From NCBI RefSeq assembly GCF_000744815.1, contig NZ_JQMQ01000005.1, forward strand, positions 1,496,055-1,560,054: DNA of 64,000 nucleotides, read 5' to 3'. Both the position numbers and the translations under genes were made by a program. Under the pieces are notes generated by a model. The model ran no database searches. It saw only the letters and a list, made by a program, of their open reading frames with translations, and was not told where the DNA came from. This DNA comes from Phaeacidiphilus oryzae TH49 (lineage in GTDB: Bacteria; Actinomycetota; Actinomycetes; Streptomycetales; Streptomycetaceae). Positions 24,674-35,200 of this stretch are shown here, piece by piece; position 1 is the stretch's first letter; every line of letters begins with the position of its first letter.

Positions 24674-24914
24674 AGCGGAAGAGTAGTTGTCAGAATTCGC
24701 TCAAGACACTCCCCTGCTCAGTGGCAAGCGATCACCGCTCCCCCACCCCCTCTGGGCCGGCGTGGTACTGCCCACCGCTCCCCGTCCCCCGGTACTCGGC
24801 CACTGGGATCGGGGCGACCCCGTCACGCACCCGCGCCGTGTACAAGAGACCCTCAAGGTGGTCGACTTGGTGGGCGACGAGACGGACGACGCCGTCCCTT
24901 CGAACGCCGTCCCT

Positions 24915-25507
24915 TCGAACGCTGGCTCACCGAGCGCCCGGAAGGACTCGCACCCGGCATCCGCTCGGAAGCCGAGCGCTGGACCCGCGTCCTGCGCGAT
25001 GGCGGCCCCCGCAGTCTCCCGCGACGGGAGGGCACGGTTTGGCTCTCCCTCCCAGGTCCGACAGGCCCTGCTGAAGTGGTCGAAGTGCTACGACCAGCCC
25101 AGTTTGCCGCCCTCATGCTCCACGACGTTGACCTCGGCAACCGCCGACTGGCCGTTGCTGGACGCGCCCGGCCTCTCGACGACCTCACTCTGAAGCTCAT
25201 GGTGGAGTGGCTGCACTACCGGTGCCGTCGGTGGCTCAGCACCGCGAGCCCCCACCTGCTGGTCAACAACCAGACCGCCAACACAACCAGCCGGGCCAGC
25301 AACCACTGGATCAGTCCGCCGCTGCGGGGACAGGACGCCACCCTCGAACGGCTCCGCGTTGACCGGCAGCTCGAAGAGTCCCTGACCCACGGGCCTGACC
25401 CACTGCATCTCGCCGAGGTCTTCGGGCTCGACGAGAAGACAGCGATGCGCTACGCGGACTCCGCACGAGCCCTGCTGGACCAGACCGCTGAACAGCACCG
25501 TCTATGA
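24915..25507 (+). pseudogene. Broken site-specific integrase-like gene (internal deletion and frame changes)
   Basis: Three frames in succession match one actinobacterial integrase-like family. First PFERWLTERPEGLAPGIRSE and AERWTRVLRDGGPRS (to about 25020). Then, in another frame, QVRQALLKWSKCYDQ. Then, after a deletion, AQFAALMLHDVDLGNRRLAV to LRGQDATLERLRVDRQLEE and the end HGPDPLHLAEVFGLDEKTAM, with TGA at 25505-25507. The middle of the protein is missing. An exact 15-bp duplication (24891-24905 repeated at 24906-24920) lies at the 5' edge. The last 143-codon frame (25076-25507) is open but not a complete enzyme. Confidence 0.65.
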
Positions 25508-25550
25508 AATCTGCTCGACCTGGACGCACCGTGAAGGGAATCATGGACGA

Positions 25551-26060
25551 GTGACGCCGACCGAAGCCGCAGCGATCGCTCTCCAGGACCATGCCGCTCT
25601 CTGGAGCATGGGAGAAATCCGCGCGAGCGATGTCGTCCATGCAGCCTGCGATGCGCTCGTCGCCGGACTCGACACCCCCGGCCTTCGCATCCTCGCCGCC
25701 TGCACGCGCGCCGAGGCGGACTACGACGTCCACGACTTGCTTCCCGCAGCACTCCACGAACTCGGCCTCGCCTTCTATCCGGTCGGCAGCGAGGCCGGTC
25801 AGGAAGCCGTCGCCCGAGCCCTCGCACGCCGCATGCTCGCCGGAGAGCTCACCCCTCGGGAGTTCACCTTCCGGATTCACCAGCGCCACGGACATGAGAT
25901 GCCCCTGACCGAGCGCCTCGCTGAACTCGACGACGAGTACGACATCCTCGAATACGGCGTCAGAACCGTGGACGAGGTCGATGCCGAGGTCACCGCCGAA
26001 GCCCGCCGCCTCGCGGCCCACCCCACGGTTCCCGCCGAACCCACGGATCCGCGGAGCTGA
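25551..26060 (+). CDS. Hypothetical acidic protein carried with integrase remnants
   Basis: The 169-residue soluble, acidic, mostly helical protein begins TPTEAAAIALQDHAALWSMG and includes ILAACTRAEADYDVHDLLPA and YDILEYGVRTVDEVDAEVTA. Relatives are recalled as hypothetical proteins in Streptomyces; no function is known. The start is GTG 25551 with AGGGA upstream. It follows the broken integrase on the same strand. Confidence 0.65.
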   Translation: MTPTEAAAIALQDHAALWSMGEIRASDVVHAACDALVAGLDTPGLRILAACTRAEADYDVHDLLPAALHELGLAFYPVGSEAGQEAVARALARRMLAGELTPREFTFRIHQRHGHEMPLTERLAELDDEYDILEYGVRTVDEVDAEVTAEARRLAAHPTVPAEPTDPRS

Positions 26061-26289
26061 TGCACACGGACCGACCCGCGTTTTCCCGCTGAACAGACTT
26101 CGGTTTTCCTGAACCCGCGGGCCTCAATGGCCTCGGGACTGGTGGGCTCGCATGTTGAAGTGTCGCGTATTCCAGCTCGGATCGCCGCAGTTGCTCACTA
26201 TGGGTGATGAGGACAGTGTCCAAGGTCCGGCCTGGAGTAGGTATGTTCGTCCGGATGCGCGATCGAAGCACTTCAGAAGGGGGAGACTG

Positions 26290-26520
26290 GTGGTGGACGT
26301 TGTCGCGATCATGGAAGCACTGGCTGAACAGGGCGTGACGGTGCTGTTCAAGGCCGATGCGGAGCGGATGGCAGAGAGGCGCAAGCCTTGGACCTTCGTC
26401 GCCAGCGGGGCCCCGTTGCGTGAGGACGTCCTCGTGCGAACCGACGCTGCTTCGGTGGAGCAGTGCCTCGCAGCGTGCTTGCCCCGCCCGCGTGAGCTGG
26501 GCTTTTCGTTCCCCGAGTGA
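26290..26520 (+). CDS. Small hypothetical protein
   Basis: The 76-residue product is VVDVVAIMEALAEQGVTVLF, then KADAERMAERRKPWTFVAS, then a short C-terminal helix ending LGFSFPE. I chose GTG 26290 because GGGGGAGA lies about 7 nt upstream; the frame is open further back but non-conserved-looking. The compact alpha/beta pattern resembles small accessory proteins of mobile elements. The function is unknown. Confidence 0.55.
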   Translation: MVDVVAIMEALAEQGVTVLFKADAERMAERRKPWTFVASGAPLREDVLVRTDAASVEQCLAACLPRPRELGFSFPE

Positions 26521-26537
26521 GGGAGCGTCGTCGTAGT

Positions 26538-26630
26538 TCACCGTGTGTGGTCGCCGGGCGCGTATCGGCTCCAGGTTCCGCCGGCTTCGGTGACCAGGGG
26601 GGTGGTGGTGTTGTCGTGATAACCGCAGTG
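26538..26630 (-). pseudogene. Integrase-like C-terminal fragment, inverted relative to its partner
   Basis: On the minus strand the frame reads GYHDNTTTPLVTEAGGTWSR, then YAPGDHTR and TGA at 26538-26540. This is the usual C-terminus of an actinobacterial integrase-like family. The residues that should precede it (REIGVPPQRGRTSAIRQLVL) lie 30 bp away on the plus strand (26663-26780), so the two halves are inverted with respect to one another. Confidence 0.6.
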
Positions 26631-26662
26631 GCTCTTCCCCGGCCGTCAGCCCGGACAGACGA

Positions 26663-26780
26663 TGAACCCAGTCAGCCTCCAAGTCCACCTGCGTGAGATC
26701 GGCGTCCCACCGCAGCGCGGCAGGACCTCCGCAATCCGCCAGCTCGTCCTCCAAGCCCCGGCCCCGTCATCGCGAGGGCA
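26663..26780 (+). pseudogene. Integrase-like fragment (partner of the inverted piece)
   Basis: The plus-strand frame from ATG 26662/26665 reads NPVSLQVHLREIGVPPQRGR, then TSAIRQLVLQAPAPVIA, after which it runs straight into a different tyrosine recombinase C-terminus. In intact relatives this segment is followed by a GYHxxTTT motif, here found on the other strand at 26538-26630. Confidence 0.6.
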
Positions 26781-27135
26781 CTCAGTGGGTACGTCTTCAC
26801 GCTGCCGGTCGGACACCCGATCGAACCCGCCACCCTCACCCGGCACTTCAACGCCCTGCTCCGCGACGCCCGCCTGCGGCCGATCCGGTTCCACGACCTG
26901 AGGCACTCAACCGCGACCCTCCTCCTGGAGCAGGGCGTCGAGCTCGTCGTCATCAAGGAGCTCCTGGGCCACGCCCACATCGGCGTGACCGCGACCGTGT
27001 ACGCCCACGTCCGACTCCGCCTCCAGCGCCAAGCCATCGACCTCCTCGGACATGCCCTTGGCAACTTGTCCGAGACCGCCGCCGAGCCCGACCACGGCGA
27101 CGACCCGCCGCTTCATGCAACACCCGTCCGCTGAC
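26777..27135 (+). pseudogene. Tyrosine recombinase (integrase) C-terminal catalytic fragment
   Basis: The frame RALSGYVFTLPVGHPIEPAT, FHDLRHSTATLLLEQGVELV, VIKELLGHAHIGVTATVYAH to TGA at 27133-27135 contains the catalytic HxLRH, the later LLGHAH His and the nucleophilic Tyr (VYAHV). The N-terminal DNA-binding part and first catalytic Arg are absent and there is no start codon, so this is a truncated gene. A strong hairpin terminator follows at 27165-27205. Confidence 0.75.
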
Positions 27136-27164
27136 GTGGCCGTCAACTACTGCCGTCAGACGCC

Positions 27165-27205
27165 CCAGTGGCCCCGCCGGAGCATCACTCCGGCGGGGCC
27201 ACTGG
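27165..27205. terminator. Bidirectional-looking hairpin terminator
   Basis: An 18-bp perfect stem (CCAGTGGCCCCGCCGGAG and its complement) encloses the 5-nt loop CATCA. It lies between the rightward integrase remnant and the leftward immunity-like gene, and a T-rich tract (ATTTCAA) follows on the plus strand. Confidence 0.8.
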
Positions 27206-27245
27206 CATTTCAATACGCAGATTCCCCCGGGCGAATCACTGGGCT

Positions 27246-27650
27246 TCAGTTCGCTAGCGACGGGAATAGATCGATATCTTCCCAATCATCACTGAACGCC
27301 TCAAGCATCACCTCGAAGGCCCTCGCTGCTCTCAAATCCCGCCGCTCGGTCGCATCGAGAAGGGCCTCCTCAACGCCGATCTTCAACCACTGCCATCTGA
27401 ATCGAAATGCCAGGAATTGAACAATCTCGACAGCTGCAGAGCAATCGCTGGAACGCAAGACCCAGAGAACTGCAGGCTTGACCTTTTCAAGTTCACCTGC
27501 CACCTCCAGCTCCCGTGCGAGCTCCGCCAGCATCGGATCAATGCTTAGCGTTGAATTAGTGGCATCCAGGACGCGTGAAATATCCTCAAACCTTGCAATC
27601 AAAGAGCTGATCTCCGGCCCTGACTGCGATTCTGCTGCATCCGATTCCAC
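27246..27650 (-). CDS. Probable immunity protein for the RHS toxin
   Basis: The 134-residue acidic helical protein ends LEAFSDDWEDIDLFPSLAN. I start it at GTG 27650 because AAGGAGG lies 8 nt before it; GTG 27668 is a longer alternative without a ribosome site. The start follows the stop of the RHS toxin gene by 32 bp on the same strand, which is the standard position for the cognate immunity gene of a polymorphic toxin. Its GC content, like the toxin tip, is clearly lower than the surroundings. No known immunity family is recognised; the role is inferred from position and composition. Confidence 0.7.
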   Translation of the reverse strand: MESDAAESQSGPEISSLIARFEDISRVLDATNSTLSIDPMLAELARELEVAGELEKVKPAVLWVLRSSDCSAAVEIVQFLAFRFRWQWLKIGVEEALLDATERRDLRAARAFEVMLEAFSDDWEDIDLFPSLAN

Positions 27651-27682
27651 CGCTGCTCCCTCCTTCACGATCGCACGGCGAT

Positions 27683-30600
27683 CTACCAGCGCTCCCTGTA
27701 TGTATTTGGGCCGACGTCGAATCCTGCCTGACTAAACGCTTCTTCGGCCGCCATGCGCGGGTCCGGCCCTGAGGGCTGATAGTGACCTGAGCGGTTATCC
27801 ATTTCCTTGAGACGCCCATTGTATAGCTTGAACTCACCGGCGGCAGCCACGTCATCTCCCTGAGCCAGGTCGATGTGCCCGTACTGGCCGCCCAGGCGAG
27901 TGACGCGCAAATCACCATTTTCCATAAGTACGTAGATAAACCTACCTGTGGCGTTCTTGAGATCGCCGATGGGCGTCGGAGTCATCGGGTGGATGGGGTC
28001 ATCCTTTTCCAAGTTCGGCCACAGGCGACATGAGCCGTTTGAGTTGTGCACCAGGATTGGCGTGCCGCCCGCCACAACATAGTACGTGTGGAGTTGCTGG
28101 ACGGTGAGGTTGTCGCGGTCGGCGGTTCCGCGGGTGGAGGTGACGGCAAGGACGGAGGCGGCGTGACCTGCGGTGGTGGCGAGGTGGTGACCGGGGGTGA
28201 GTTTGCCGGCGGCTATCCAGGTGTGGGCGGTCTGGTCGTAGAAGGGATGATTGGCGGTGGTCTTGAGGGTGGCGATGTGCCCCTGCCCTGTCTTTAGGGT
28301 CAGGTTGAGGAGATCGTGGTCGTGGTTGATCCAGACATGTTCGACGGCGCGTCCACCCGTATCTTTTCCGGTGTCAGGGTCGGCGGCTTCGACCTTGTCA
28401 CCGGGTTTTATCTTACCGATCGGCTTTTTCTTTCCGTCGGCCATGAGGACGGGTGTCGTGGGAGCAAAGCTACAGCCGAATCCGCCTTCTTCGCCATCAC
28501 TGCGGATACCGTCCTTGCCTCCGACGGCCAGGCCTTCTCGAATTCCGGCAGTCGTGAGGCTGGTGAAGGCGAAGACGGATTTTGGACATCCGCCGATCTC
28601 GCTGCAGGCCATCATGATCGTATAGAGGCGCTGGTAGTCGTCCGGTCCTTGTGCGCTCGTGTACGGACAGCTGGCCTTTCCGTAGTCGGAGGAGCACCAT
28701 TGATGGGTGTAGTCCTGGTAGGCGCGTGCGAACTGGGCCGCCTTCCCCCAGCCGGAGTCGACGTAGACCCGCTTGGCGACCTTGAGCATCTTTGGCTGCG
28801 GTGGCTCATATCCTGGGCATCCCGGGATGGAGCTGGTACAGCTAGGCGAGTTGTCCGCGCTTCCGTGATGGTCTGATGGGTGTCCGTAGACGGTTCCGCG
28901 GGGCGCGTTTTTCCTCCCCTCGGCAGACAAGGGGTTTTGCCCATAGCCGTCACAGAGGTCCCGCGGGCACAAGCCGGAGGGGTCTGACTCGTTGACCGGA
29001 TCGTCGTCGGCGTAGGCGTAGCCGTTCCATTGCTGCGGGTCACTTAGGGCCTGGACGGGGTCGGTGGTGAGGAAGCGACCGAGGGCGGGTGAGTATTCGC
29101 GGGCGCCGAGGTTGGTCAGGCCGGTGATGGTGTCGGCGGTGCCGCCGACGTAGCCCTTGCTGCCGGGCCAGGTGGTGGGGTTGCCGCCAGGGGAGCGGTC
29201 GGTCCCGAAGGGGGTGTACATGCGGCGCTGGACGGTCTTGTTGTCCGCGGAGATGTCGGTGGTGCCGGTGCCGTGGGGGTCGGTGTATTCGAAGCTGAGG
29301 GAGCTGCTGGTGCTGGTGGTGGCGGTGCGGATGGCGGTGGGCGCGCCGGGCAGGGAGTAGTAGCGGGTGTCGGAGTGGGCGAGGCCGGTGGAGCCGAGGA
29401 CGAGTTCGTCGGTGCCGAGGTAGAGGGTGGTGGCGCCGGCGCGGTTGCGGGCGATGAGGTCGCCGGCGGCGTCGTAGGTGTAGGTGGTCTTGGTGCTGCC
29501 CTGGGTGAGGGTGGCGAGGCGGCCGAGGTCGTCGTAGGTGAAGACGGCGTCGTTGGAGGCGGAGGAGGCGGAGTAGGTGCCGCTGGACCACAGGGAGTTT
29601 CCGGTGGTGTCGTAGAGGGTGAAGTTGTGGTCGTCCTGGACCTTGGCGATGGCGCCGGGGCTGCTGGTTCCGGTGGACCACAGGATGGTGCCGTCGGTGT
29701 CCTTGACGGTGAAGTTGCCGTCGGTCTGCATGGCGGCGCTCGCGCCGGGGTGGCCTGCGGTGTTGGAGGACCAGATGGCCTGTCCGGACTGCAGGGAGTA
29801 CAGGACGAGGTTGCCGTCGGCCTGCATGGACAGGCGGGCGGTGTTGGAGGTGACGGAGTGGCCGGAGGCGATGGTGGCGCCGGAGGCGAGGAGCTTGGTG
29901 CCGGCGGCCTGGGTGATCTCGGTGGTGTTGCCGGTGGCGTCGTAGTTGAAGGTCTGGGCGCCGCCGGTGTTGCCGCCGGTGCTGGTGGAGGTGACGGCGT
30001 GCGGCTGGGGGGCGCCGGCGGCGGGGTAGGTCTCGGTGGTGGTGGCGTCCTGGCTGGTGTCGCCGGTGGGTGAGTGATCGGTCTCGCTGGTGCGGTTGCC
30101 TGTGGCGTCGTAGGTGTAGGACTGCCAGTAGGGGGAGGGTCCGCCGAGGTTGGAGGCCTGGGGGGTCGTGTGGGTGCAGCTGCCGAGGGCCTTGATGGAG
30201 GGGTCGGGGGCGGTGGTGGTGCCGCCGGTGTCGGTCCAGGCCTGGGTGAGGCGGCCGAGGTAGTCGTAGGTGTAGCACTGGGTGTCGGTCTTGGCGCTTC
30301 CGCCGCCGTCTTGGATGTCGGTGGTGGAGGTGATGTCGCCGGCCTGGTCGTAGGTGTAGCTGGTGTCCTCGACCGTGGTGGTGCCGGTCTGCATTTGCAG
30401 CTGGGTGCCCATCAGGCGCTGGGTGTAGGGCTCGTAGGTGTAGGTCTCGGCGATGGTGGTGGGGTCCACGCCCATGCTGGCGCGCAGGGGTTGGCCGAGG
30501 TGGGTGTAGTCGAGCCAGGCGACGTAGGCGTCCTTGCCGCCCATGACGACTGGGAGGCCGTCCTCGTTGTATTGGTAGCCGACGGTTTCGGCGGGCATGG

Positions 30601-33600
30601 GGCCGATGGCGGGGAGAGTGGTCTGGTCGGGCTGGCGGGTGACGGTGCGGTAGGTGTTGCCGGTGGTGTAGGTGAGGTCACTGCTGTTGCCGGCGGCGCC
30701 GGCCGGGACGGTGAGGGTGTTGCCGGTGGTGAGGTAGTCGGGGGTGTAGCCGGTGATGGTGTTCTTCCAGGCGCGGCCGGCGGTGTCGTAGCTGGTGGTG
30801 GCGGCGACCTGGCCGAGGGCGCCGGTGGGGTCGTAGTCGGTGTGGGTCAGCTTGGTCGTGGTAATGCCGTCCGCGGAGGTGGCGGTGGTGTCGGTGGGAC
30901 GGCCGAGGGTGTCGTAGGTGGTGGTGATGCCGCCGGAGGGGGCGTGGCGGGCGTCGGTGGTCTTGGTGGGTTCCTTGTCGTCGTCGTAGGCGGTGAGGGT
31001 GGTGCCGGTGTCCGGGTCGGTGGTCTTGACCTTGTCGCCGAGGGCGTCGTAGCTGGTGGTCCAGGTGTTGCCGCTGGAGTCGGTGACCTTGGCCTGGCGG
31101 CCGAGTGCGTCGTAGGCGTAGGTGGTGGAGTCGTAGGCGCCGGTGGGGGCGGCGCCATGGAACTGGCGCAGCTCGACGGTGTTGCCGCGGGCATCGGTCA
31201 GCGTGGCCGTGGGGGTGCCGCCGGCGGGCGGGGTGACGTCCGTCTCCGCGGTGCTGGGATAGGCGGTGGTGGTCGCCCATTGGGTGGTCTGGTTGGTGCC
31301 GTCGCCGGTCTTGAAGGTGGAGCTGGTGGTGCGGCCCATGCCGTCGTAGGTGGTGAAGGTCTCGCCGGGGATGGCGGCGTCCACGGGTAGAACGAAGTCG
31401 GGGCTCGGGGCGGTGCCCTGGCTGAAGTAGGGCTGGTCGCTCATCACGGTCTGGCCGTGCGAGTCGTACATGGTGTCGCTGATCAGGCGGGCGGCGGTGC
31501 TGCCGTCGGGAGGTATGCTCTGTTCCTGGCGCTGCTGCAGGAAAGAGTCGTAGATCGTGTAGTCGGGGCGGTAGGTGAAGTCGTCGCGTAGCGTCTCGGT
31601 TTCCACCCACGAAGGGCCGGTGTTGGAGACCGAGTAGGTGTAGCGGGAGCTCGGGGCGGCGCTATATGTGGACTGGGGGTGCCCGGGGAGCCAGTCGGCG
31701 GTCAGCCGGCCGAGGCCGTCGTAGGTCGCGGTGGACGGTGTGCCGTTGACGTCCACGGACTTAGTGGTCAGTCCGCGGGCCACGTCCAGGGTGTCGGTGG
31801 CGTTCCAGCCCTTGGGGTTGGTGGTCTGGATGCTGATCGGCAGGTACTTGGTGCCAGTAGGCAGGTAGGTGGTCTGCGTGGTGCGACCCATCGCATCGGT
31901 GGCGGACGTAGGTCTGCCGTAGGAGTCGTAGGAGGTCTTGGCGGAGGTGGTCCATTCGGCCGTTCCGCCGGCGCCGTTCCAGTCCTTCAGACTCATGGTC
32001 GAGGTGGCGTCGCCTGCACCGTTGTCGGGGACGGTACCGAGGGTGGTGGAGCCGTCGTAGAAGGTCTTGGTGTCGGTGAGGGTGTGGGCAGCGTCCGCCT
32101 TGGTGGTGCAGTCACCGCTAACGGCGACGACCTCGGCTGGTAGGCCGGCGATGGTTCCGGCGCTGTTACCGGCGTAGGTGGTGCGGGTGCACTTCTCGGG
32201 GGTGGAGTTGCCGACAGGGGTGTCGTTGGCATCGACTTCGCCGCGGTCGTCAACGGCGGTGGGCAGGCCGGTTGCGTCGTCGTTGGTGGTCAGGACCGCG
32301 GAGGTACGCCAGGTGGAGCCGGTGATCCAGCCCATCTTGTACTCGGCGGCGGTCCCAGTGTGGTAGGCGACCTGGTCGGGGAGGTTACCGCCGCGGGCAT
32401 GGGTGGCGGTGGCGCTCGAGAGCCAGGGAATGGTGATGGTGCGCTGGCGGGCGTAGCCGCCATCGTGCTCGTAGGTGGTGGTCTGGTACGCGGTGTCGGC
32501 CCAGGGGTCCTTGTCGGTGATCGCCGCGCCGTGGGCCGGGGTGACCGAGGCGCTCTTGTGACTCCCGTCGGCGTTCAGGTCGCCGTCCATGCCCTGCAGG
32601 TACCAGGTGATGGATTTGGTGACGGGGTCGGTGCCGGCGCCGGTTCGGGTGGTGACCTGGGAGTAGCCGCGCCACTGATCCCAGGTGCGGTACTTGGCGG
32701 CGGTGATCTCGTCGTCGTCGTGGTGCCAGGCCGCGGTGCCGGCCGAGTAGTCGTACTTGGACACCTGGGGAGGGGAGTTGGTGGTGGTGTTGTCGGAGAC
32801 GTCGACCTCGCCGACCAGGTATTTGTTGAACCAGTCGAGGATGGGGTCGCTGTATCCGGGCGGGGTCCAGCGCACCGGGTAGCAGGTGGTGGCGTCCTTG
32901 TCCTCGCTCGGTGGGCTGGTGCGCGAGCAGGTGTCGTTCTGATAAGTGACGGCGGTAACGGCGCCGGACTCGTTCGTAATGGACGTCAGGCGCTGCCGGC
33001 TGAGTGGGGTGACTGCGGGTTCGCTCAGTCCGGGGACGCGGTTGGGGTAGAAGGCGCCCTTGAAGGTGACCGGGTTCTCCAGTACGGCTGCTCCGCCGGC
33101 GCCGGTGTCGGCGCCGGTGTGCTGGATCGAATCAAGCCACATCGCCTTCGGTGAGACGGAGTTGTTCACGCCCGTGGTGCCGTCGGCTGGGTTGGGGAAG
33201 TCCTGGTTCTTGAGCGCGTAGCTGTCCACGGTGCGGTAGCCGGGCGTGGACAGGGACGTGTCCCACACACTGGTGGCGATGGTGGTCAGCCGGTCGTTGG
33301 TCCAGAAGCTGGGCGCGTAGTGGGAGCAGGAACTCGAGCCGCAGTTCTGGTCATAGGGGACGTCGGGCCAGTGGGAGGCATTGGAGCTGCTCAGGGTGGC
33401 GCCGGAACAGGTGAAGCCGGCGGGGTCGCAGCGGCCCTCGGCCGCCCGAGTGAAGGTGACCTTGTCCGGGGCCGAGGTGCCGGCGAGGTAGTCGGTGGCC
33501 TTCTGGCCGTAGGTTATCGAGGTGAGGGCGCCGCCGCGGGTGTAAGCGGTGGGGGTGTGGGTGCTCCCGCGGCCGTAGTAGTTGGTCTCCGTGGCGTAGT

Positions 33601-35200
33601 GGTAGACGGTCAGGTTGCCGTGGGCGTCCACAGAGAAGTCGAGGTTCCATTGCCAGCCCTGAGTGCACCAGGAGGCGTCCAGGGTGGAGGCGTTGCACGG
33701 CTCGCCTGAGTTGTTGCCGTAGACGGGGGCACCCCAGGCGGAGGCCGTCGAAGTGTCCTTGCCATTGCCGCCCAGGCCGGTGGGAAGGTGGTCGGCGCCG
33801 AAGACGAAGGTGTTTCCGGCACGATCGGTCAGCTGCCAGTAGGTGCCATTGTTCAGGCCGTTGCTGGCGCCGGAGAGCTCCTGCACAACGGAGCCGTCAT
33901 CATCGGCGAACTTCCACTTGTTATCGCCGGCTGGGACGAGGTCGTGAGTTTCGCCGTTGAGGCTGATGGTGGCGTTGTCACCGGCCCAGCACTGCTCCTG
34001 ATTCGCGCTGGCTTCCCCGTCGTCAGCGCAAGTGCGGTAGGAACGGGTGATCTGCCCGGGCCACAGGGTCCAGGAATCGCCGGCCCAGGAGCCTTGGTTG
34101 TTGGTCTGCGAGGTGCGCCCGTCCGCAGCCTGAGAGTTGTAGGACAAGGCGAGCTCGGGGGCCGAGCCGCCGGGGGCCGGTGGCACGGTGATCGGGTAGG
34201 TGTAGGTGAAGGCGCCGGTGGCGCCGCTGGTGTCCCACTTGGATGAGGAGGCCAGCGTGGAGGCCTTGTAGTCGCCGGAGGTGCCGGAGGCGTCTGCGGT
34301 GGAGGTGAGGACCACGACGTTGTTGTTCGCCGCGGTAGTCCTTGTGCCCGGGGTGGCGGCGTCCGGGAGGGTGAGCGGCGCGGTGGTGGCGGGCAGGGTG
34401 AGGTCGGCGACCAGGCGGTGGTGCGCCAGGTCGTTGGCCGAGGCGGCGACCGGGGTGCCCACACGGCAGGCGGCCTTGGCGGGGGTGGTCAGCAGGCAGG
34501 AGGGATAGGCGGTCAGGTGCAGCCGGTCGGCGTAACCGCCGCCGTAAGCGTCCTGAATGCCGGAGTAGTCCAGGGCGACCGAGACGCGCTCGGGTGCCCG
34601 GGATGCGTCGGTGCGCGAGAGGGAGACGAGCAGTCCGTCGATGCCGGAGGCGTGGCTGGCGCTGCGGGAGGCGACCGCGACGTGCACGGCCTGCGGGGTG
34701 GCCGCCGCCTGGTCGGCCGCCCGCGCGGCGTTCGTGGACTTGCCCGGTGGCAGGAGGTTGCCGGTGAGCTGGCCGGCCGGGGCCACCGTCAACGGCACCG
34801 CGGCGGTGTGCGCCGGTGCCGCGGCGGCGAGTGCCGGGGCGCTGAGCGGGCCGGTCGTGGCCGAGCGGGTCGCCAGGTAGGGGGTGTGGGGGGTGCCGGC
34901 GAGGTGTAGGTCGGCGGCGGCCGCACCGGGCCAGTGCACGGCGGACGGGCCGGTGTCCTTGGGCTGCTTGGCCGCCAAGGCCGCGCGCAGCGCTGCCGGC
35001 TGCGAGCGCGGGCCGGGGGTCGGGGTGGCCTTGTGGACTGCGACCGAGGTCTGGGCGGGCAGCGGCCCCGGCGACCACAACTTCGGGCGGTGCACGGCGG
35101 CCGCCGGTCCGGCGGTGAGCAGCACGGAGATCACCGATAGTGCTGCGGCGCTGCTGAGCAGCGATCGCCAGCGTGCGCTGCGGTGATGACGGGGTATCAC
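27683..35200 (-). CDS. Secreted RHS/YD-repeat polymorphic toxin with lectin insert, pretoxin-HINT and unassigned toxin tip
   Basis: A 2505-residue secreted protein. Residues 1-36 are a Sec-type signal ([17 protein letters not shown], hydrophobic core, GPAAA). A beta-rich N-terminal half is followed by many YD repeats (for example [19 protein letters not shown]) that form an RHS shell. A bulb-type (mannose-binding) lectin segment (about 1770-1876) has three QxDxN-type motifs ([29 protein letters not shown]). The RHS core ends at [10 protein letters not shown] and DPSGL near 2075. A pretoxin-HINT domain (2243-2386) starts at Cys [10 protein letters not shown], has TANHPFY and ends PILVHN. The last 119 residues are the toxin tip, with [20 protein letters not shown] and [17 protein letters not shown] cannot name the activity. 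GTG 35200 (GGGAG 5 nt upstream) is preferred over GTG 35233. Confidence 0.9.
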   Translation of the reverse strand: MIPRHHRSARWRSLLSSAAALSVISVLLTAGPAAAVHRPKLWSPGPLPAQTSVAVHKATPTPGPRSQPAALRAALAAKQPKDTGPSAVHWPGAAAADLHLAGTPHTPYLATRSATTGPLSAPALAAAAPAHTAAVPLTVAPAGQLTGNLLPPGKSTNAARAADQAAATPQAVHVAVASRSASHASGIDGLLVSLSRTDASRAPERVSVALDYSGIQDAYGGGYADRLHLTAYPSCLLTTPAKAACRVGTPVAASANDLAHHRLVADLTLPATTAPLTLPDAATPGTRTTAANNNVVVLTSTADASGTSGDYKASTLASSSKWDTSGATGAFTYTYPITVPPAPGGSAPELALSYNSQAADGRTSQTNNQGSWAGDSWTLWPGQITRSYRTCADDGEASANQEQCWAGDNATISLNGETHDLVPAGDNKWKFADDDGSVVQELSGASNGLNNGTYWQLTDRAGNTFVFGADHLPTGLGGNGKDTSTASAWGAPVYGNNSGEPCNASTLDASWCTQGWQWNLDFSVDAHGNLTVYHYATETNYYGRGSTHTPTAYTRGGALTSITYGQKATDYLAGTSAPDKVTFTRAAEGRCDPAGFTCSGATLSSSNASHWPDVPYDQNCGSSSCSHYAPSFWTNDRLTTIATSVWDTSLSTPGYRTVDSYALKNQDFPNPADGTTGVNNSVSPKAMWLDSIQHTGADTGAGGAAVLENPVTFKGAFYPNRVPGLSEPAVTPLSRQRLTSITNESGAVTAVTYQNDTCSRTSPPSEDKDATTCYPVRWTPPGYSDPILDWFNKYLVGEVDVSDNTTTNSPPQVSKYDYSAGTAAWHHDDDEITAAKYRTWDQWRGYSQVTTRTGAGTDPVTKSITWYLQGMDGDLNADGSHKSASVTPAHGAAITDKDPWADTAYQTTTYEHDGGYARQRTITIPWLSSATATHARGGNLPDQVAYHTGTAAEYKMGWITGSTWRTSAVLTTNDDATGLPTAVDDRGEVDANDTPVGNSTPEKCTRTTYAGNSAGTIAGLPAEVVAVSGDCTTKADAAHTLTDTKTFYDGSTTLGTVPDNGAGDATSTMSLKDWNGAGGTAEWTTSAKTSYDSYGRPTSATDAMGRTTQTTYLPTGTKYLPISIQTTNPKGWNATDTLDVARGLTTKSVDVNGTPSTATYDGLGRLTADWLPGHPQSTYSAAPSSRYTYSVSNTGPSWVETETLRDDFTYRPDYTIYDSFLQQRQEQSIPPDGSTAARLISDTMYDSHGQTVMSDQPYFSQGTAPSPDFVLPVDAAIPGETFTTYDGMGRTTSSTFKTGDGTNQTTQWATTTAYPSTAETDVTPPAGGTPTATLTDARGNTVELRQFHGAAPTGAYDSTTYAYDALGRQAKVTDSSGNTWTTSYDALGDKVKTTDPDTGTTLTAYDDDKEPTKTTDARHAPSGGITTTYDTLGRPTDTTATSADGITTTKLTHTDYDPTGALGQVAATTSYDTAGRAWKNTITGYTPDYLTTGNTLTVPAGAAGNSSDLTYTTGNTYRTVTRQPDQTTLPAIGPMPAETVGYQYNEDGLPVVMGGKDAYVAWLDYTHLGQPLRASMGVDPTTIAETYTYEPYTQRLMGTQLQMQTGTTTVEDTSYTYDQAGDITSTTDIQDGGGSAKTDTQCYTYDYLGRLTQAWTDTGGTTTAPDPSIKALGSCTHTTPQASNLGGPSPYWQSYTYDATGNRTSETDHSPTGDTSQDATTTETYPAAGAPQPHAVTSTSTGGNTGGAQTFNYDATGNTTEITQAAGTKLLASGATIASGHSVTSNTARLSMQADGNLVLYSLQSGQAIWSSNTAGHPGASAAMQTDGNFTVKDTDGTILWSTGTSSPGAIAKVQDDHNFTLYDTTGNSLWSSGTYSASSASNDAVFTYDDLGRLATLTQGSTKTTYTYDAAGDLIARNRAGATTLYLGTDELVLGSTGLAHSDTRYYSLPGAPTAIRTATTSTSSSLSFEYTDPHGTGTTDISADNKTVQRRMYTPFGTDRSPGGNPTTWPGSKGYVGGTADTITGLTNLGAREYSPALGRFLTTDPVQALSDPQQWNGYAYADDDPVNESDPSGLCPRDLCDGYGQNPLSAEGRKNAPRGTVYGHPSDHHGSADNSPSCTSSIPGCPGYEPPQPKMLKVAKRVYVDSGWGKAAQFARAYQDYTHQWCSSDYGKASCPYTSAQGPDDYQRLYTIMMACSEIGGCPKSVFAFTSLTTAGIREGLAVGGKDGIRSDGEEGGFGCSFAPTTPVLMADGKKKPIGKIKPGDKVEAADPDTGKDTGGRAVEHVWINHDHDLLNLTLKTGQGHIATLKTTANHPFYDQTAHTWIAAGKLTPGHHLATTAGHAASVLAVTSTRGTADRDNLTVQQLHTYYVVAGGTPILVHNSNGSCRLWPNLEKDDPIHPMTPTPIGDLKNATGRFIYVLMENGDLRVTRLGGQYGHIDLAQGDDVAAAGEFKLYNGRLKEMDNRSGHYQPSGPDPRMAAEEAFSQAGFDVGPNTYRERW

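Noticed and set aside
25990-26754. Minus-strand 254-codon frame across 26 kb
   Set aside because: Only its 26538-26630 stretch, in a different frame, matches an integrase; the long frame itself is a chimera of antisense sequence.
30074-31390. Plus-strand Gly/Val-rich frame opposite the RHS gene
   Set aside because: It is the antisense of YD-repeat coding sequence; the Gly-rich composition is produced by the reversed repeats.
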